64,000 nucleotides of DNA from Streptomyces beihaiensis (GTDB taxonomy: Bacteria > Actinomycetota > Actinomycetes > Streptomycetales > Streptomycetaceae), in contig NZ_JAPHNL010000263.1 of assembly GCF_026274175.1 (NCBI RefSeq), forward strand, positions 1 through 64,000, read 5' to 3'. How positions within the stretch are numbered: position 1 is the stretch's first letter; each line of letters begins with the position of its first letter. Position numbers and translations under genes: made by a program. This document shows, piece after piece, positions 30,223-41,180 of the stretch. The notes beneath the pieces were generated by a model. The model had not been told where the DNA came from. It made no database searches and worked only from the letters and a program-made list of their open reading frames with translations.

Positions 30223-31487
30223 GACGACGGGTCGTCATCACCGGCATCGGTGTCATGGCACCGGGCGGTACAGGCGTCAAGAACTTCTGGAGCCTGCTGA
30301 GCGAGGGTCGGACCGCCACCCGGGGCATCACCTTCTTCGATCCCGCTCCGTTCCGTTCCCGGGTCGCCGCGGAGATCGATTTCCATCCGGAGGACCAGGG
30401 CCTCACGCCGCAGGAGATCCGGCGGATGGACCGGGCCGCGCAGCTCGTGGTGGTCGCCGCGCGTGAGGCGGTGGCCGGCAGCGGGCTCGCCCCGGACACC
30501 ATGGATCCCCACCGGACGGGCGTCACCATCGGCAGCGCCGTCGGCGCGACCACGGGGCTCGACCAGGAGTACCGGGTCGTCAGCGACGACGGCCGACTGG
30601 AGCTGGTCGACCACCGGTACGCGGTACCGCACCTCTACGGCCACTTCGTCCCCAGCTCCTTCGCCACCGAGGTCGCCTGGGCAACCGGGGCGGAGGGCCC
30701 CAGCACGGTGGTCTCCACCGGCTGCACGTCCGGCCTCGACGCCATCGGCCACGCCGTGGAGCTGATCCGTGAGAACAGCGCCGACGTGATGATCGCCGGC
30801 GCGACGGATGCTCCCATCTCCCCCATCACGATGGCCTGCTTCGACGCGATCAAAGCCACCACCCCGTACAACGACGAACCCGGGCAGGCGTCCCGGCCCT
30901 TCGACCGGACCCGCAACGGGTTCGTCCTCGGCGAGGGCGCCGCGGTCCTCGTCCTGGAGGAACTCGGCCGGGCGCAGCGGCGTGGGGCGCACATCTACGC
31001 GGAGATCGGCGGATACGCGTCCCGGTGCAACGCCTTCCACATGACGGGGCTGCGCCCCGACGGACGGGAGATGGCCGAGGCCATCAGGGCCACCCTGGAG
31101 GAGGCCCGGCTGAACGCCTCGGACATCGACTACGTCAACGCCCACGGCTCCGGCACCAAGCAGAACGACCGCCACGAGTCCGCGGCCTTCAAGCGCAGCC
31201 TCGGTGAGCACGCTTACCGCGTTCCGGTCAGTTCGATCAAGTCGATGATCGGGCACTCGCTCGGCGCCATCGGATCCCTCGAGATCGCCGCTTGTGCGCT
31301 GGCCATGGCGGAGAACGTCATCCCCCCGACCGCCAATCTGCACAACCCCGACCCCGAGTGCGATCTCGACTACGTACCGATATCCGCCCGGGAAGCCCGA
31401 CTCGACCAGGTGCTCAGCGTCGGCAGCGGCTTCGGCGGCTTCCAGAGCGCCATGGTGCTCACCCGTCCCGAGAGGAACACGGCATGA
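30219..31487 (+). CDS. type II PKS ketosynthase alpha
   Basis: The 422-residue KS-alpha has Cys169 (TGCTSGLD), [12 protein letters not shown] and GHSLGAIG. With the chain-length factor and ACP that follow it forms the minimal PKS that should make the decaketide of the angucyclinone. It starts at GTG 30219, within the cyclase stop. Confidence 0.96.
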   Translation: MRRRVVITGIGVMAPGGTGVKNFWSLLSEGRTATRGITFFDPAPFRSRVAAEIDFHPEDQGLTPQEIRRMDRAAQLVVVAAREAVAGSGLAPDTMDPHRTGVTIGSAVGATTGLDQEYRVVSDDGRLELVDHRYAVPHLYGHFVPSSFATEVAWATGAEGPSTVVSTGCTSGLDAIGHAVELIRENSADVMIAGATDAPISPITMACFDAIKATTPYNDEPGQASRPFDRTRNGFVLGEGAAVLVLEELGRAQRRGAHIYAEIGGYASRCNAFHMTGLRPDGREMAEAIRATLEEARLNASDIDYVNAHGSGTKQNDRHESAAFKRSLGEHAYRVPVSSIKSMIGHSLGAIGSLEIAACALAMAENVIPPTANLHNPDPECDLDYVPISAREARLDQVLSVGSGFGGFQSAMVLTRPERNTA

Positions 31488-32716
31488 CCGCGTCCGTCGT
31501 CGTCACCGGACTCGGCATCGCCGCCCCCAACGGGTTGGGGGCGGCGGACTACTGGGCCGCCACCCGAAAAGGCCACAGCGGCATCGGCCCTGTGACCCGC
31601 TTCGACCCGAGCGCATATCCCGCCCGGCTGGCGGGCGAGGTGCCGGGATTCGTCGCGGCCGACCACCTGCCCGGCCGGCTGCTCCCCCAGACCGATCACA
31701 TGACCCGGCTCGCCCTGGTGAGCGCCGACTGGGCCCTCCAGGACGCCGGGATCCGGCCGGACGGACTCCCGGAATACGCGGCGGGGGTGGTCACCGCGAG
31801 TTCGGCCGGCGGCTTCGAGTTCGGCCAGAACGAGTTGCGGGCACTGTGGAGCAAGGGCAGCCAGTATGTCAGCGCATACCAGTCCTTCGCGTGGTTCTAC
31901 GCCGTCAACACCGGTCAGATCTCGATCCGGCACGGGCTGCGCGGGCCCAGCGGGGTGCTGGTCAGTGATCAGGCCGGCGGGCTGGACGCGATCGCACACG
32001 CACGGCGTCAGATACGGCGCGGCAGCCAGGTGATCGTTTCCGGAGGCGTCGATGCCTCCATCTGCCCCTGGGGCTGGGTGGCGCAGCTGACCAGCGGGCG
32101 GTTGAGCACCGACGACGACCCGGCCACGGCCTACCGGCCGTTCGACGCCGGGGCGAGCGGCCACGTGGCAGGCGAGGGTGGCGCTCTGCTCGTCCTGGAG
32201 GACGAACAGGCGGCCCGGGCCCGCGATGCCCATATCTACGGCCGGATCACCGGTTACGGCACCACGTTCGACCCCAGGCCCGGAAGCGGCCGTGAGCCGG
32301 GACTGCGCCGGGCCATCGAGATCGCGCTCCGGGACGCCGCACTGACACCCGGCGACATCGACGTCGTGTTCGCCGATGCCGCGGCGGTCCCCGAACTCGA
32401 CCACATCGAGGCCCGGGCCCTCACGGAGGTGTTCGGCCCCCGGGACGTACCGGTCACAGCGCCGAAGTCGATGACAGGGCGGCTGAACTCCGGGGCCGGA
32501 CCGTTGGACGTGGCGACCGCGCTGCTGGCCATCCGGGACGGTGTGATCCCGCCGACCGTGAACGTCTCGCCCCACGCCGACTACGACCTCGACCTGGTCA
32601 TCGGGCAGGAGCGAGCGACAGAGCTGCGCTCGGCCCTGGTCGTGGCACGCGGGTTCGGCGGCTTCAACTCAGCGCTGGTGGTGTCGGACGCGGCACCGAA
32701 GGCCCGGACCTCATGA
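31484..32716 (+). CDS. type II PKS chain length factor (KS-beta)
   Basis: The 410-residue KS-beta has Gln163 in VSDQAGG in place of the Cys, the normal CLF substitution that decarboxylates malonyl-ACP, and lacks the catalytic His motifs. It overlaps KS-alpha by 4 bp (ATGA). Confidence 0.96.
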   Translation: MTASVVVTGLGIAAPNGLGAADYWAATRKGHSGIGPVTRFDPSAYPARLAGEVPGFVAADHLPGRLLPQTDHMTRLALVSADWALQDAGIRPDGLPEYAAGVVTASSAGGFEFGQNELRALWSKGSQYVSAYQSFAWFYAVNTGQISIRHGLRGPSGVLVSDQAGGLDAIAHARRQIRRGSQVIVSGGVDASICPWGWVAQLTSGRLSTDDDPATAYRPFDAGASGHVAGEGGALLVLEDEQAARARDAHIYGRITGYGTTFDPRPGSGREPGLRRAIEIALRDAALTPGDIDVVFADAAAVPELDHIEARALTEVFGPRDVPVTAPKSMTGRLNSGAGPLDVATALLAIRDGVIPPTVNVSPHADYDLDLVIGQERATELRSALVVARGFGGFNSALVVSDAAPKARTS

Positions 32717-32750
32717 CGTACCCCATGACATTCAGAAAGGACACAAGGCC

Positions 32751-33020
32751 ATGGCGAGCACCGAGTTCACCATCGACGACCTGAGGCGCATCCTCCGCGA
32801 GGGCGCGGGGACCGAGGAGGGCGTCGACCTCGACGCGGACATCCTCGACGTCGCGTTCGAGGAGCTGGGCTACGAATCACTGGCGTTGCTGGAGACGTGC
32901 GGGCGGATCGAGCGCGAGTACGGCATCGCCCTGGACGACGACGCCCTGGCCGAGGCCCAGACGCCACGTGCTCTGCTCAAGCTCGTCCACGGCCACCTCG
33001 TGACCGTCCACGCCGGCTGA
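32751..33020 (+). CDS. type II PKS acyl carrier protein (angucycline)
   Basis: This 89-residue ACP has Ser43 (LGYESLALLE), the typical aromatic PKS site, and lies directly after KS-beta. It carries the growing poly-beta-ketone. GAAAGGA precedes the start. Confidence 0.95.
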   Translation: MASTEFTIDDLRRILREGAGTEEGVDLDADILDVAFEELGYESLALLETCGRIEREYGIALDDDALAEAQTPRALLKLVHGHLVTVHAG

Positions 33021-33037
33021 TCGACACAGGAGAAGAC

Positions 33038-33823
33038 ATGCCTCAGCAAGAGCAGCGGGTGGCCCTGGTCACCGGTGCCACCAGTGGAATCGGTCTCGCC
33101 GTGGTGCGGACCCTCGCGGCTCAGGGACACCGGGTGTTCCTCTGCGCACGCAACGCGGAGAACGTGAAGACCACCGTCGAGGAACTGCTCGCGGAGGGCC
33201 TGGACGTCGACGGGACCAGCTGCGACGTACGTTCGGCCGAGGAGATCAAGTCCTTCGTGGCCGCCGCCGTCGCACGCTTCGGCCCGGTGGACGTCCTGGT
33301 CAACAACGCCGGTCGCAGCGGCGGCGGGGTCACCGCCGAACTGACCGACGAGCTGTGGGCGGACGTGATCAACACCAACCTCAACAGCGTGTTCCTGGTC
33401 ACGCGCGAGGTTCTCACCAGCGGCGGCATGCGCGAGAAGACCGGCGGCCGGATCATCAACATCGCCTCCACCGCGGGCAAGCAGGGCGTCGTCCTGGGGG
33501 CGCCGTACTCGGCGTCCAAGCACGGCGTCGTCGGCTTCACGAAGGCGCTCGGCAACGAGCTGGCGCCGACCGGCATCACCGTCAACGCGGTCTGCCCGGG
33601 CTATGTCGAGACCCCCATGGCGGAGCGTGTCCGACAGGGGTACGCGGCCGCGCTCGAGATCTCCGAGGCGGCCGTCCTCGAAAAGTTCCAGGCCAAGATC
33701 CCGCTCGGTCGCTACTCGACCCCCGAGGAGGTCGCCGGACTGGTGAGCTACCTGGCCTCGGACACCGCCGCCTCGATCACCGCGCAGGCACTCAATGTCT
33801 GCGGAGGCCTTGGCAACTACTGA
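33038..33823 (+). CDS. C-9 polyketide ketoreductase (ActIII/UrdD-like)
   Basis: The 261-residue SDR has TGATSGIG, NNAGRSGGG, IASTAGKQGVVLGAPYSASK (motif at about 146-165) and PGYVETPM, the ActIII pattern. It reduces the C-9 ketone of the nascent polyketide and fixes first-ring folding. It lies between the ACP and the aromatase as in urd and lan. Confidence 0.94.
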   Translation: MPQQEQRVALVTGATSGIGLAVVRTLAAQGHRVFLCARNAENVKTTVEELLAEGLDVDGTSCDVRSAEEIKSFVAAAVARFGPVDVLVNNAGRSGGGVTAELTDELWADVINTNLNSVFLVTREVLTSGGMREKTGGRIINIASTAGKQGVVLGAPYSASKHGVVGFTKALGNELAPTGITVNAVCPGYVETPMAERVRQGYAAALEISEAAVLEKFQAKIPLGRYSTPEEVAGLVSYLASDTAASITAQALNVCGGLGNY

Positions 33824-33849
33824 GCAGCACCCGAGCGCAAGGAGGCACC

Positions 33850-34797
33850 ATGTCCGACGGAGAGATCAGCCGGGTGGAACACGCCATCGAGGTGGACGCG
33901 CCGGCATCCGACGTGTACCGCCTGCTGACGGAGGTGGAGAACTGGCCGCGGCTCTTCCACCCGACCATCCATGTGCAGCACGTCGAGCGAGGTGAGCACA
34001 CCGAGCGGATAAGAATCTGGGCCACGGCGAACGGCGAGGCCAAGAGCTGGACGTCCCGCAGGGAGCTCCATCCCGAGCAGCTGCGCATCGACTTCCGCCA
34101 GGAGGTCTCCGCCCCGCCGGTGGCGGCCATGGGCGGGGCGTGGATCATCGAGCCGGTCTCCGACGGCACCTGCCGGGTCCGGCTGCTGCACGACTACCGG
34201 GCTGTGGACGACGAAGCGGAGAGCCTCGCCTGGATCGATCAGGCGGTGGACCGCAACAGCCGGTCCGAGCTGGCCGCGCTGAAGGCCAATGCCGAGCTGC
34301 TGGTCGGTTCCCCGGAAGACCTGCTGCTGTCCTTCCAGGACTCGGTGCGGATCGACGGATCGGCCAAGGACGTCTACGACTTCCTGGACCAGGCCGACCG
34401 CTGGACCGAGCGGCTGCCCCACGTGGCCAAGGTCGAACTGACCGAGGAGACCCCCGGGCTGCAACTGCTGACGATGGAGACGCGAGCCAAGGACGGCTCC
34501 ACACACACCACCACCTCGGTGCGCGTCTGCTTCCCGCACGAGCGGATTGTCTACAAGCAGACCGTCGTCCCCGCCCTGATGACCCTGCACACCGGCTACT
34601 GGCTGCTGGAGGAGGACGACTCGGGCGTCATCGCGACCTCCCAGCACACGGTGGTCGTCAACGTCGAGAACATCCCCGCGGTCCTCGGTGACAAGGCCGG
34701 TGTCGCGGACGCCCGCCAGTACGTGCAGGGCGCGCTGAGCGCCAACAGCCGGGCCACCCTTGGTCACGCCAAGGCCTACGCCGAGCGTCGGGTCTGA
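33850..34797 (+). CDS. didomain aromatase/cyclase (UrdL/ActVII-like)
   Basis: This 315-residue protein is two START/Bet v1-like halves (about 1-155 and 160-315), each opening with a VEHAIEVDAPASDVY- or DSVRIDGSAKDVY-type strand. It aromatises the first ring of C-9-reduced polyketides. AGGAGG precedes ATG 33850. Confidence 0.93.
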   Translation: MSDGEISRVEHAIEVDAPASDVYRLLTEVENWPRLFHPTIHVQHVERGEHTERIRIWATANGEAKSWTSRRELHPEQLRIDFRQEVSAPPVAAMGGAWIIEPVSDGTCRVRLLHDYRAVDDEAESLAWIDQAVDRNSRSELAALKANAELLVGSPEDLLLSFQDSVRIDGSAKDVYDFLDQADRWTERLPHVAKVELTEETPGLQLLTMETRAKDGSTHTTTSVRVCFPHERIVYKQTVVPALMTLHTGYWLLEEDDSGVIATSQHTVVVNVENIPAVLGDKAGVADARQYVQGALSANSRATLGHAKAYAERRV

Positions 34798-34800
34798 CCC

Positions 34801-36285
<1,485 letters not shown>

Positions 36286-36363
36286 CGGTGACATCCCCAT
36301 TCCGGCCGTGTTCCCGTGCGTCGCGCACGGGGTCGCCGGCCTCATTCGACGAGGAGAACTCCT

Positions 36364-37128
36364 GTGAAGCGACTTTCCGGCAAGACCGCCCTGGTGACGG
36401 GTTCGAGCCGCGGCATCGGCCGTGCGACGGCGATGCGCCTCGCCCGCGACGGGGCGACCGTCGCCGTGCACTATGCGAGCAACGCCGAAGCGGCGAAGGA
36501 GACGCTCTCCGCCATCGAGGCGGAAGGGGGGCGGGCCTTCCTGGTCCAGGCGGAGCTGGGCGTGCCCGGCGATGTCGACACCCTCTTCCAGGGCCTGACG
36601 GCGGGGCTGCGCGAGCTCACCGGGAAGGAGGAGCTGGACATCCTGGTGAACAACGCCGGGGTGATGGGCGGGGTCAAGCCCGAGGACCTCACGCCCGAGA
36701 TCTTCGACCGGCTGGTCGCGGTCAACGCCAGGGCGCCGCTCTTTCTGACCCAGCGCGTTCTGACGGTCATGCCTGACGGCGGACGCATCATCAACATCGG
36801 TACGGGCCTGCTGCGTTACGCGAACCCGGACGAGATCGCCTACGCCATGAGCAAGGGCGCGCTCGACCAGATCAGCCTGCATCTCGCCCGGCTTCTCGGC
36901 CCGCGGAACATCACGGTCAACACCGTGTCGCCGGGCATCACCAACAACGGCAGCCCGGTCTTCGATGTCCCGGAGGCCCGCGAGTTCATGGCCAACATGA
37001 ACGCCTTCAAGCGGATCGCCGAGCCCAGCGACGTCGGTGACGTCGTGGCCTTCCTCGCCTCCGACGACGCCCGCTGGGTCACCGGCACGTTCGTCGACGC
37101 CAGCGGCGGAACGCTGCTCGGCGGCTGA
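36364..37128 (+). CDS. SDR, LanV/UrdM-reductase-like angucyclinone ketoreductase
   Basis: The 254-residue SDR has TGSSRGIGRA, LVNNAGVMGG and YAMSKGA (Tyr, Lys). In angucycline pathways the SDR that follows the second oxygenase (LanV, GilT-associated or the UrdM C-terminal domain) reduces C-6 or completes the oxygenase product. It starts at GTG 36364 behind GAGGAGA. Confidence 0.85.
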   Translation: MKRLSGKTALVTGSSRGIGRATAMRLARDGATVAVHYASNAEAAKETLSAIEAEGGRAFLVQAELGVPGDVDTLFQGLTAGLRELTGKEELDILVNNAGVMGGVKPEDLTPEIFDRLVAVNARAPLFLTQRVLTVMPDGGRIINIGTGLLRYANPDEIAYAMSKGALDQISLHLARLLGPRNITVNTVSPGITNNGSPVFDVPEAREFMANMNAFKRIAEPSDVGDVVAFLASDDARWVTGTFVDASGGTLLGG

Positions 37129-37145
37129 ACGGCCGGACGGACCTC

Positions 37146-37177
37146 GTACGGGCCGACCGGAGAAGGCCGGCCCGTAC
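37146..37177 (+). terminator. intra-operon hairpin
   Basis: GTACGGGCCGACC (37146-37158) pairs with GGCCGGCCCGTAC (37165-37177) with one mismatch around a 6-nt loop. It lies in the 115-bp gap before the flavin reductase gene and could attenuate transcription of the distal half of the operon. Confidence 0.5.
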
Positions 37178-37243
37178 TTCCCGTGCGGACGCGACTGTCG
37201 CGCACGCGCGTTCTTGCTCTGCTCGCCTCGTGACGGGAGAACC

Positions 37244-37816
37244 ATGTCACCAGCACTTCTTCGCCTCGCCGTTGTCCTCGGAAGCACGCGTGAGGGACGC
37301 TTGTGTCCGGTGATCGCTTCCTGGTTCGCGGGTCAGGCCCGCCAGATCGACGCGTTCGAGGTCGATGTCGTCGATCCGGCCGACCTGGACGTTCCGGTGG
37401 CGCTGTCACCGCAGCCGCCCGAGTCGGTGCGGACGCTCGGGAAGCGGCTGGAGGCGGCCGACGCCTTCGTGATCGTCACGCCTGAGTACAACCACAGTTT
37501 CCCGGCACCCCTGAAGTCCCTCATCGACTGGCACTACGTCCAGTGGCGGGCCAAGCCGGTGGGGTTCGTCGCCTACGGAGGGCTGGCCGGGGGCCTGCGA
37601 GCGGTCGAGCAACTCAGGCTCGTCTTCGCCGAGTTGCATGCCACGACGATCCGGGACACCGTCAGCTTCCACAACGCGGGCGATCTGTTCGACGATGCCG
37701 GCGAGCTGCGGGAGCCGGCCGGCGCCACCGCCGCGGCCAAGGTCATGCTAGAGCAACTCACGTGGTGGGCCGACGCGTTGCAGAAGGCGCGGCGGGAACA
37801 CCCGTATCAGCAGTGA
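37244..37816 (+). CDS. NAD(P)H-dependent FMN reductase
   Basis: This 190-residue flavodoxin-fold reductase has the FMN site GSTREGR and the typical TPEYNHSFPAPLKSLIDW segment (residues about 84-101). It may provide reduced flavin to the halogenase at 8229, which has no reductase of its own nearby, or reduce quinone intermediates of the angucyclinone. Confidence 0.88.
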   Translation: MSPALLRLAVVLGSTREGRLCPVIASWFAGQARQIDAFEVDVVDPADLDVPVALSPQPPESVRTLGKRLEAADAFVIVTPEYNHSFPAPLKSLIDWHYVQWRAKPVGFVAYGGLAGGLRAVEQLRLVFAELHATTIRDTVSFHNAGDLFDDAGELREPAGATAAAKVMLEQLTWWADALQKARREHPYQQ

Positions 37817-37820
37817 TCCG

Positions 37821-38534
37821 ATGACAGTGCCGACCAAACCCTGCCCGCCATCCGCCTCCGCGTCGGCGCAGACGGTGGACCTCTGGTTCGTGCGGCCCGG
37901 ACACGTCTCAGGCATGGACGGGCTGGGCGCACTCGACGAGAACGAGCGGCGACGGGCGGACGCCTTCCGGCGGCCCGCGGACCGCGCGCTCTACGTCTCG
38001 GCGCATCTGGCGCTGCGCCACCTGCTCGGGGCACGCCTCGACTGCGCTCCGCGGGAGGTACGCCTGGTCCGGGACCGAGGCGGTCGGCCGACTCTCGCCG
38101 GTGATCGACCGCCCGTTCACTTCTCGCTCTCCCACAGCGCCGGGCTCGCGCTGCTGGGGATCGCGCCCGTGCCGATCGGGGTGGACGTCCAGCGGATTCC
38201 TTCGCTGCCCACCGCCGACCTGTGCGGCATGCGCTTCCACCCGGTGGAGCGAGCCGAGTTGGCGTCCCAGCCGCAGTCTGCCAGGGCGAGGTACTTCACC
38301 TGGCTCTGGACGCGCAAGGAGGCCTATCTCAAAGGGATCGGCGTCGGTCTGCGACGTTCGCTGGCCGCCGACTATCTGGGCGCGGGCGGCCCCGCGGCGC
38401 CGGCCGGCCCGGCGGGCTGGACGGTGACGGACGCGCGGTGTGAAGACCGCTATGTGGCGTCCGTGGCTGTACTGACCCGGGCCTCGCTGTCCGTCACCAC
38501 CCGCCGGCTTCCAAGGAGTGTCGACCATGACTGA
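37821..38534 (+). CDS. Sfp-type phosphopantetheinyl transferase (first of two)
   Basis: The 237-residue PPTase has FSLSHSAGLALLGIA, GVDVQ and WTRKEAYLKGIG, the Mg/CoA motifs of Sfp enzymes. It would convert the apo-ACPs and the PCP of the cluster to holo form. Its 3' end overlaps the next ATG by 8 bp. A second, different PPTase lies at 44954. Confidence 0.9.
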   Translation: MTVPTKPCPPSASASAQTVDLWFVRPGHVSGMDGLGALDENERRRADAFRRPADRALYVSAHLALRHLLGARLDCAPREVRLVRDRGGRPTLAGDRPPVHFSLSHSAGLALLGIAPVPIGVDVQRIPSLPTADLCGMRFHPVERAELASQPQSARARYFTWLWTRKEAYLKGIGVGLRRSLAADYLGAGGPAAPAGPAGWTVTDARCEDRYVASVAVLTRASLSVTTRRLPRSVDHD

Positions 38535-40116
38535 CGCCTCGCCCCCCACCGTGACGTCCACGGCGGGGACCGCGCGCCAACGAGTGGCGGAGCTGAAGGC
38601 TCTGCGCGACCAGGTCCTGCGCGGCCCGAGCGAAAAGGCCACCGAGGCACAGCACGCCAAGGGGAAACTGACGGCGCGTGAGCGCATCGAACTCCTGTTG
38701 GACGCGGGCTCGTTCCGCGAGGTGGAGCCGTTTCGCCGGCATCGGGCCACGGGGTTCGGGCTGGAGGGGAAGAAGCCGTACACCGACGGCGTGATCGCCG
38801 GCTGGGGCACGGTGTACGGGCGGACGGTGTTCACGTACGCGCACGACTTCCGGATCTTCGGGGGTGCGTTGGGTGAGGCGCACGCGCAGAAGATCCACAA
38901 GGTCATGGACATGGCCATCACGGCGGGCGCCCCGCTGGTCTCCCTGAACGACGGCGCCGGCGCCCGGATCCAGGAGGGCGTCACCGCCCTCGCCGGCTAC
39001 GGCGGGATCTTCCAGCGCAACAGCCGTGCCTCGGGGGTGATCCCGCAGATCTCGGTGATGCTGGGCCCCTGCGCCGGTGGCGCGGCCTACAGCCCGGCAT
39101 TGACGGACTTCGTGTTCATGGTCCGTGACACCTCGCAGATGTTCATCACAGGACCCGACGTGGTGCAGGCCGTCACCGGCGAGAAGATCTCCCAGAACGA
39201 GCTGGGCGGCGCGGACGCGCACTCGGCGGTGTCGGGAGTGTCGCACTTCGTGCACGACGACGAGCAGTCGTGCATCGAGGAGGTCCGCTTCCTGTTGTCG
39301 ATGCTGCCGGCGAACAACCGCGAGCTGCCCCCCGCGGACATCAGCGACGACCCGGTGGACCGGCGCGGGGAGAGCCTGCTGGACCTGGTCCCCTCCGACG
39401 GGAACCGGCCTTACAACATGCGCGAGGTGATCAGGGAGATCGTCGACCACGGCGAGTTCCTGGAGGTCCACGAGCGCTGGGCCACCAACGTCGTCGTGGC
39501 GCTGGCACGGATCGAGGGGCATGTGGTGGGGCTGATCGCCAACCAGCCGCAGTCCCTGGCCGGCGTCCTGGACATCAACGCCAGCGACAAGGCCGCCCGG
39601 TTCGTGCAGATGTGCGACGCGTTCAACATCCCGCTGGTCACCATGCTGGACGTACCCGGGTTCCTGCCCGGCGTCGGCCAGGAGCACGACGGCATCATCC
39701 GCCACGGCGCGAAGCTGCTGTACGCGTACTGCAACGCCACCGTGCCGCGCGTCCAGCTGATCCTGCGCAAGGCCTACGGCGGCGCCTACATCGTCATGGA
39801 CTCCCGCTCCATCGGCGCGGACCTCTCCTTCGCCTGGCCGACCAACGAGATCGCCGTGATGGGCGCCGAGGGCGCCGCCAACGTCATCTTCCGCCGCGAC
39901 ATCAACGGAGCCGATGACCCCGATGCGATGCGCGCGCAGAAGATCAAGGAGTACAGGACCGAGCTGATGCACCCGTACTACGCGGCCGAACGCGGTCTCG
40001 TCGACAACGTCATCGACCCCGCCGACACCCGCCCCGTCCTCGCCGCGGCCCTGGCCATGCTCCGCTCCAAACACGCCGATCTGCCCAGCCGGAAACACGG
40101 CAACCCACCGACATAG
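38527..40116 (+). CDS. acyl-CoA carboxylase beta (carboxyltransferase) subunit
   Basis: The 529-residue protein is of the AccB/PccB type, with GARIQEGV, GPCAGGAAYSPAL and the C-terminal crotonase half GYGGAYIVM-like (KAYGGAYIVMDSRSIGAD). Cluster-encoded copies such as JadN supply malonyl-CoA for aromatic polyketides. The biotin-carrying alpha subunit is not in the window and must come from the chromosome. ATG 38527 is preferred over GTG 38518. Confidence 0.92.
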   Translation: MTDASPPTVTSTAGTARQRVAELKALRDQVLRGPSEKATEAQHAKGKLTARERIELLLDAGSFREVEPFRRHRATGFGLEGKKPYTDGVIAGWGTVYGRTVFTYAHDFRIFGGALGEAHAQKIHKVMDMAITAGAPLVSLNDGAGARIQEGVTALAGYGGIFQRNSRASGVIPQISVMLGPCAGGAAYSPALTDFVFMVRDTSQMFITGPDVVQAVTGEKISQNELGGADAHSAVSGVSHFVHDDEQSCIEEVRFLLSMLPANNRELPPADISDDPVDRRGESLLDLVPSDGNRPYNMREVIREIVDHGEFLEVHERWATNVVVALARIEGHVVGLIANQPQSLAGVLDINASDKAARFVQMCDAFNIPLVTMLDVPGFLPGVGQEHDGIIRHGAKLLYAYCNATVPRVQLILRKAYGGAYIVMDSRSIGADLSFAWPTNEIAVMGAEGAANVIFRRDINGADDPDAMRAQKIKEYRTELMHPYYAAERGLVDNVIDPADTRPVLAAALAMLRSKHADLPSRKHGNPPT

Positions 40117-40127
40117 GGAGGGTCCTG

Positions 40128-40355
40128 ATGCCCGACGTCATGCCCGACGCCATGCCCGACGCCATACGAGTGGAGAGAGGAAAGCCCGGCCCCGAAGAGC
40201 TCGCGGTGATCACCGCCGTACTGCTCGCCCGTATCCGCAACGGCGACCCCGCCCCCTCGGCGGACGGAGGCACCCGCCGCGACACGGCCCGCTGGAGTCT
40301 CCCGGAACGTCTCAACGTCTATCGCAATCCCGGCAGTTGGCAGAGAGGCTCCTAG
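40128..40355 (+). CDS. acyl-CoA carboxylase epsilon subunit
   Basis: The 75-residue protein contains RVERGKPGPEELAVITAVL, the characteristic AccE/PccE epsilon helix that stabilises actinobacterial carboxylase complexes. It lies 11 bp after the beta subunit. The N-terminus repeats Met-Pro-Asp three times, giving three in-frame ATGs; the first (40128) follows GGGAGG. Confidence 0.85.
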   Translation: MPDVMPDAMPDAIRVERGKPGPEELAVITAVLLARIRNGDPAPSADGGTRRDTARWSLPERLNVYRNPGSWQRGS

Positions 40356-40406
40356 CGTCCGGCAGCCCGCCCGTCCCTTGCCCCTTGCCCCTGAGGACCG
40401 CCCACC

Positions 40407-41180
40407 ATGCACTCACCGCCCGTCTGGCTCAGGCAACTGCGGCCCACCCGGCACAGCCGTCTCAGACTTGTGGCCTTTCCCCACGCCGGTTCGGGGCCGC
40501 AGACCTATGCGCGTCTGCTGTCCGCACTGCCGAGCGATGTCGAACTGACCGGGGTCACCCTTCCCGGGCGTGAGCACCGTGCCGGTGAGCCCCCGACCGT
40601 CCGGCTCCAGGCCGCGGTCGACGGCATCGTCGGCGAATTGGCGGCCCTCCCGCCCATGCCCACGCTCTACTGGGGTCACAGCATGGGCTCCCTGCTCGCC
40701 GTGACCGTCGTGGCACAGAGCCCCGGCTCGTGCGACGCCCTCGTCCTGACGGCCGGGATCCCGGGTCCCCACGCGCTCGACCTGGCCGCTCCTCTGGACA
40801 CACCGGAAGGGCTGGAACTGATGTTCACCCGGCACCGGCTGCCGCTGCGAGCCCTGGACGCCGACAGCGGTCACTCACGGGCCGAGTACGTACTGGCCCA
40901 CGACCTGGTGCTGGCCCGACGCGCCCTGCTCGGGCTTGACGGCATCCGCCTCGATCTGCCGCTGACCGCCTACGCGGGCGCCGATGACCCGTTGGTTCCC
41001 GCGTCCACGCTGCCGAGGTGGCGCGACTTCACCACTGGCCGGTTTCGCACCAGAACCCTGGCGGGCGGCCACTTCTTCCCCTTCCTCCCGTCCAACGGGC
41101 GATCACTCCTTGCAGACATGGCCGACACGCTGGAGCTCTGCGCCCTGGCCGGGGACCCGACGAGAGGAGCTGTCCGATGA
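40407..41180 (+). CDS. type II thioesterase
   Basis: The 257-residue alpha/beta hydrolase has FPHAGSG, the Ser elbow GHSMGS, an Asp in AGADDPL and His in GGHFF, the RifR/TEII pattern. It should remove aberrant acyl groups from the cluster's carrier proteins, or release an acid from one. Its stop overlaps the oxygenase start. Confidence 0.9.
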   Translation: MHSPPVWLRQLRPTRHSRLRLVAFPHAGSGPQTYARLLSALPSDVELTGVTLPGREHRAGEPPTVRLQAAVDGIVGELAALPPMPTLYWGHSMGSLLAVTVVAQSPGSCDALVLTAGIPGPHALDLAAPLDTPEGLELMFTRHRLPLRALDADSGHSRAEYVLAHDLVLARRALLGLDGIRLDLPLTAYAGADDPLVPASTLPRWRDFTTGRFRTRTLAGGHFFPFLPSNGRSLLADMADTLELCALAGDPTRGAVR

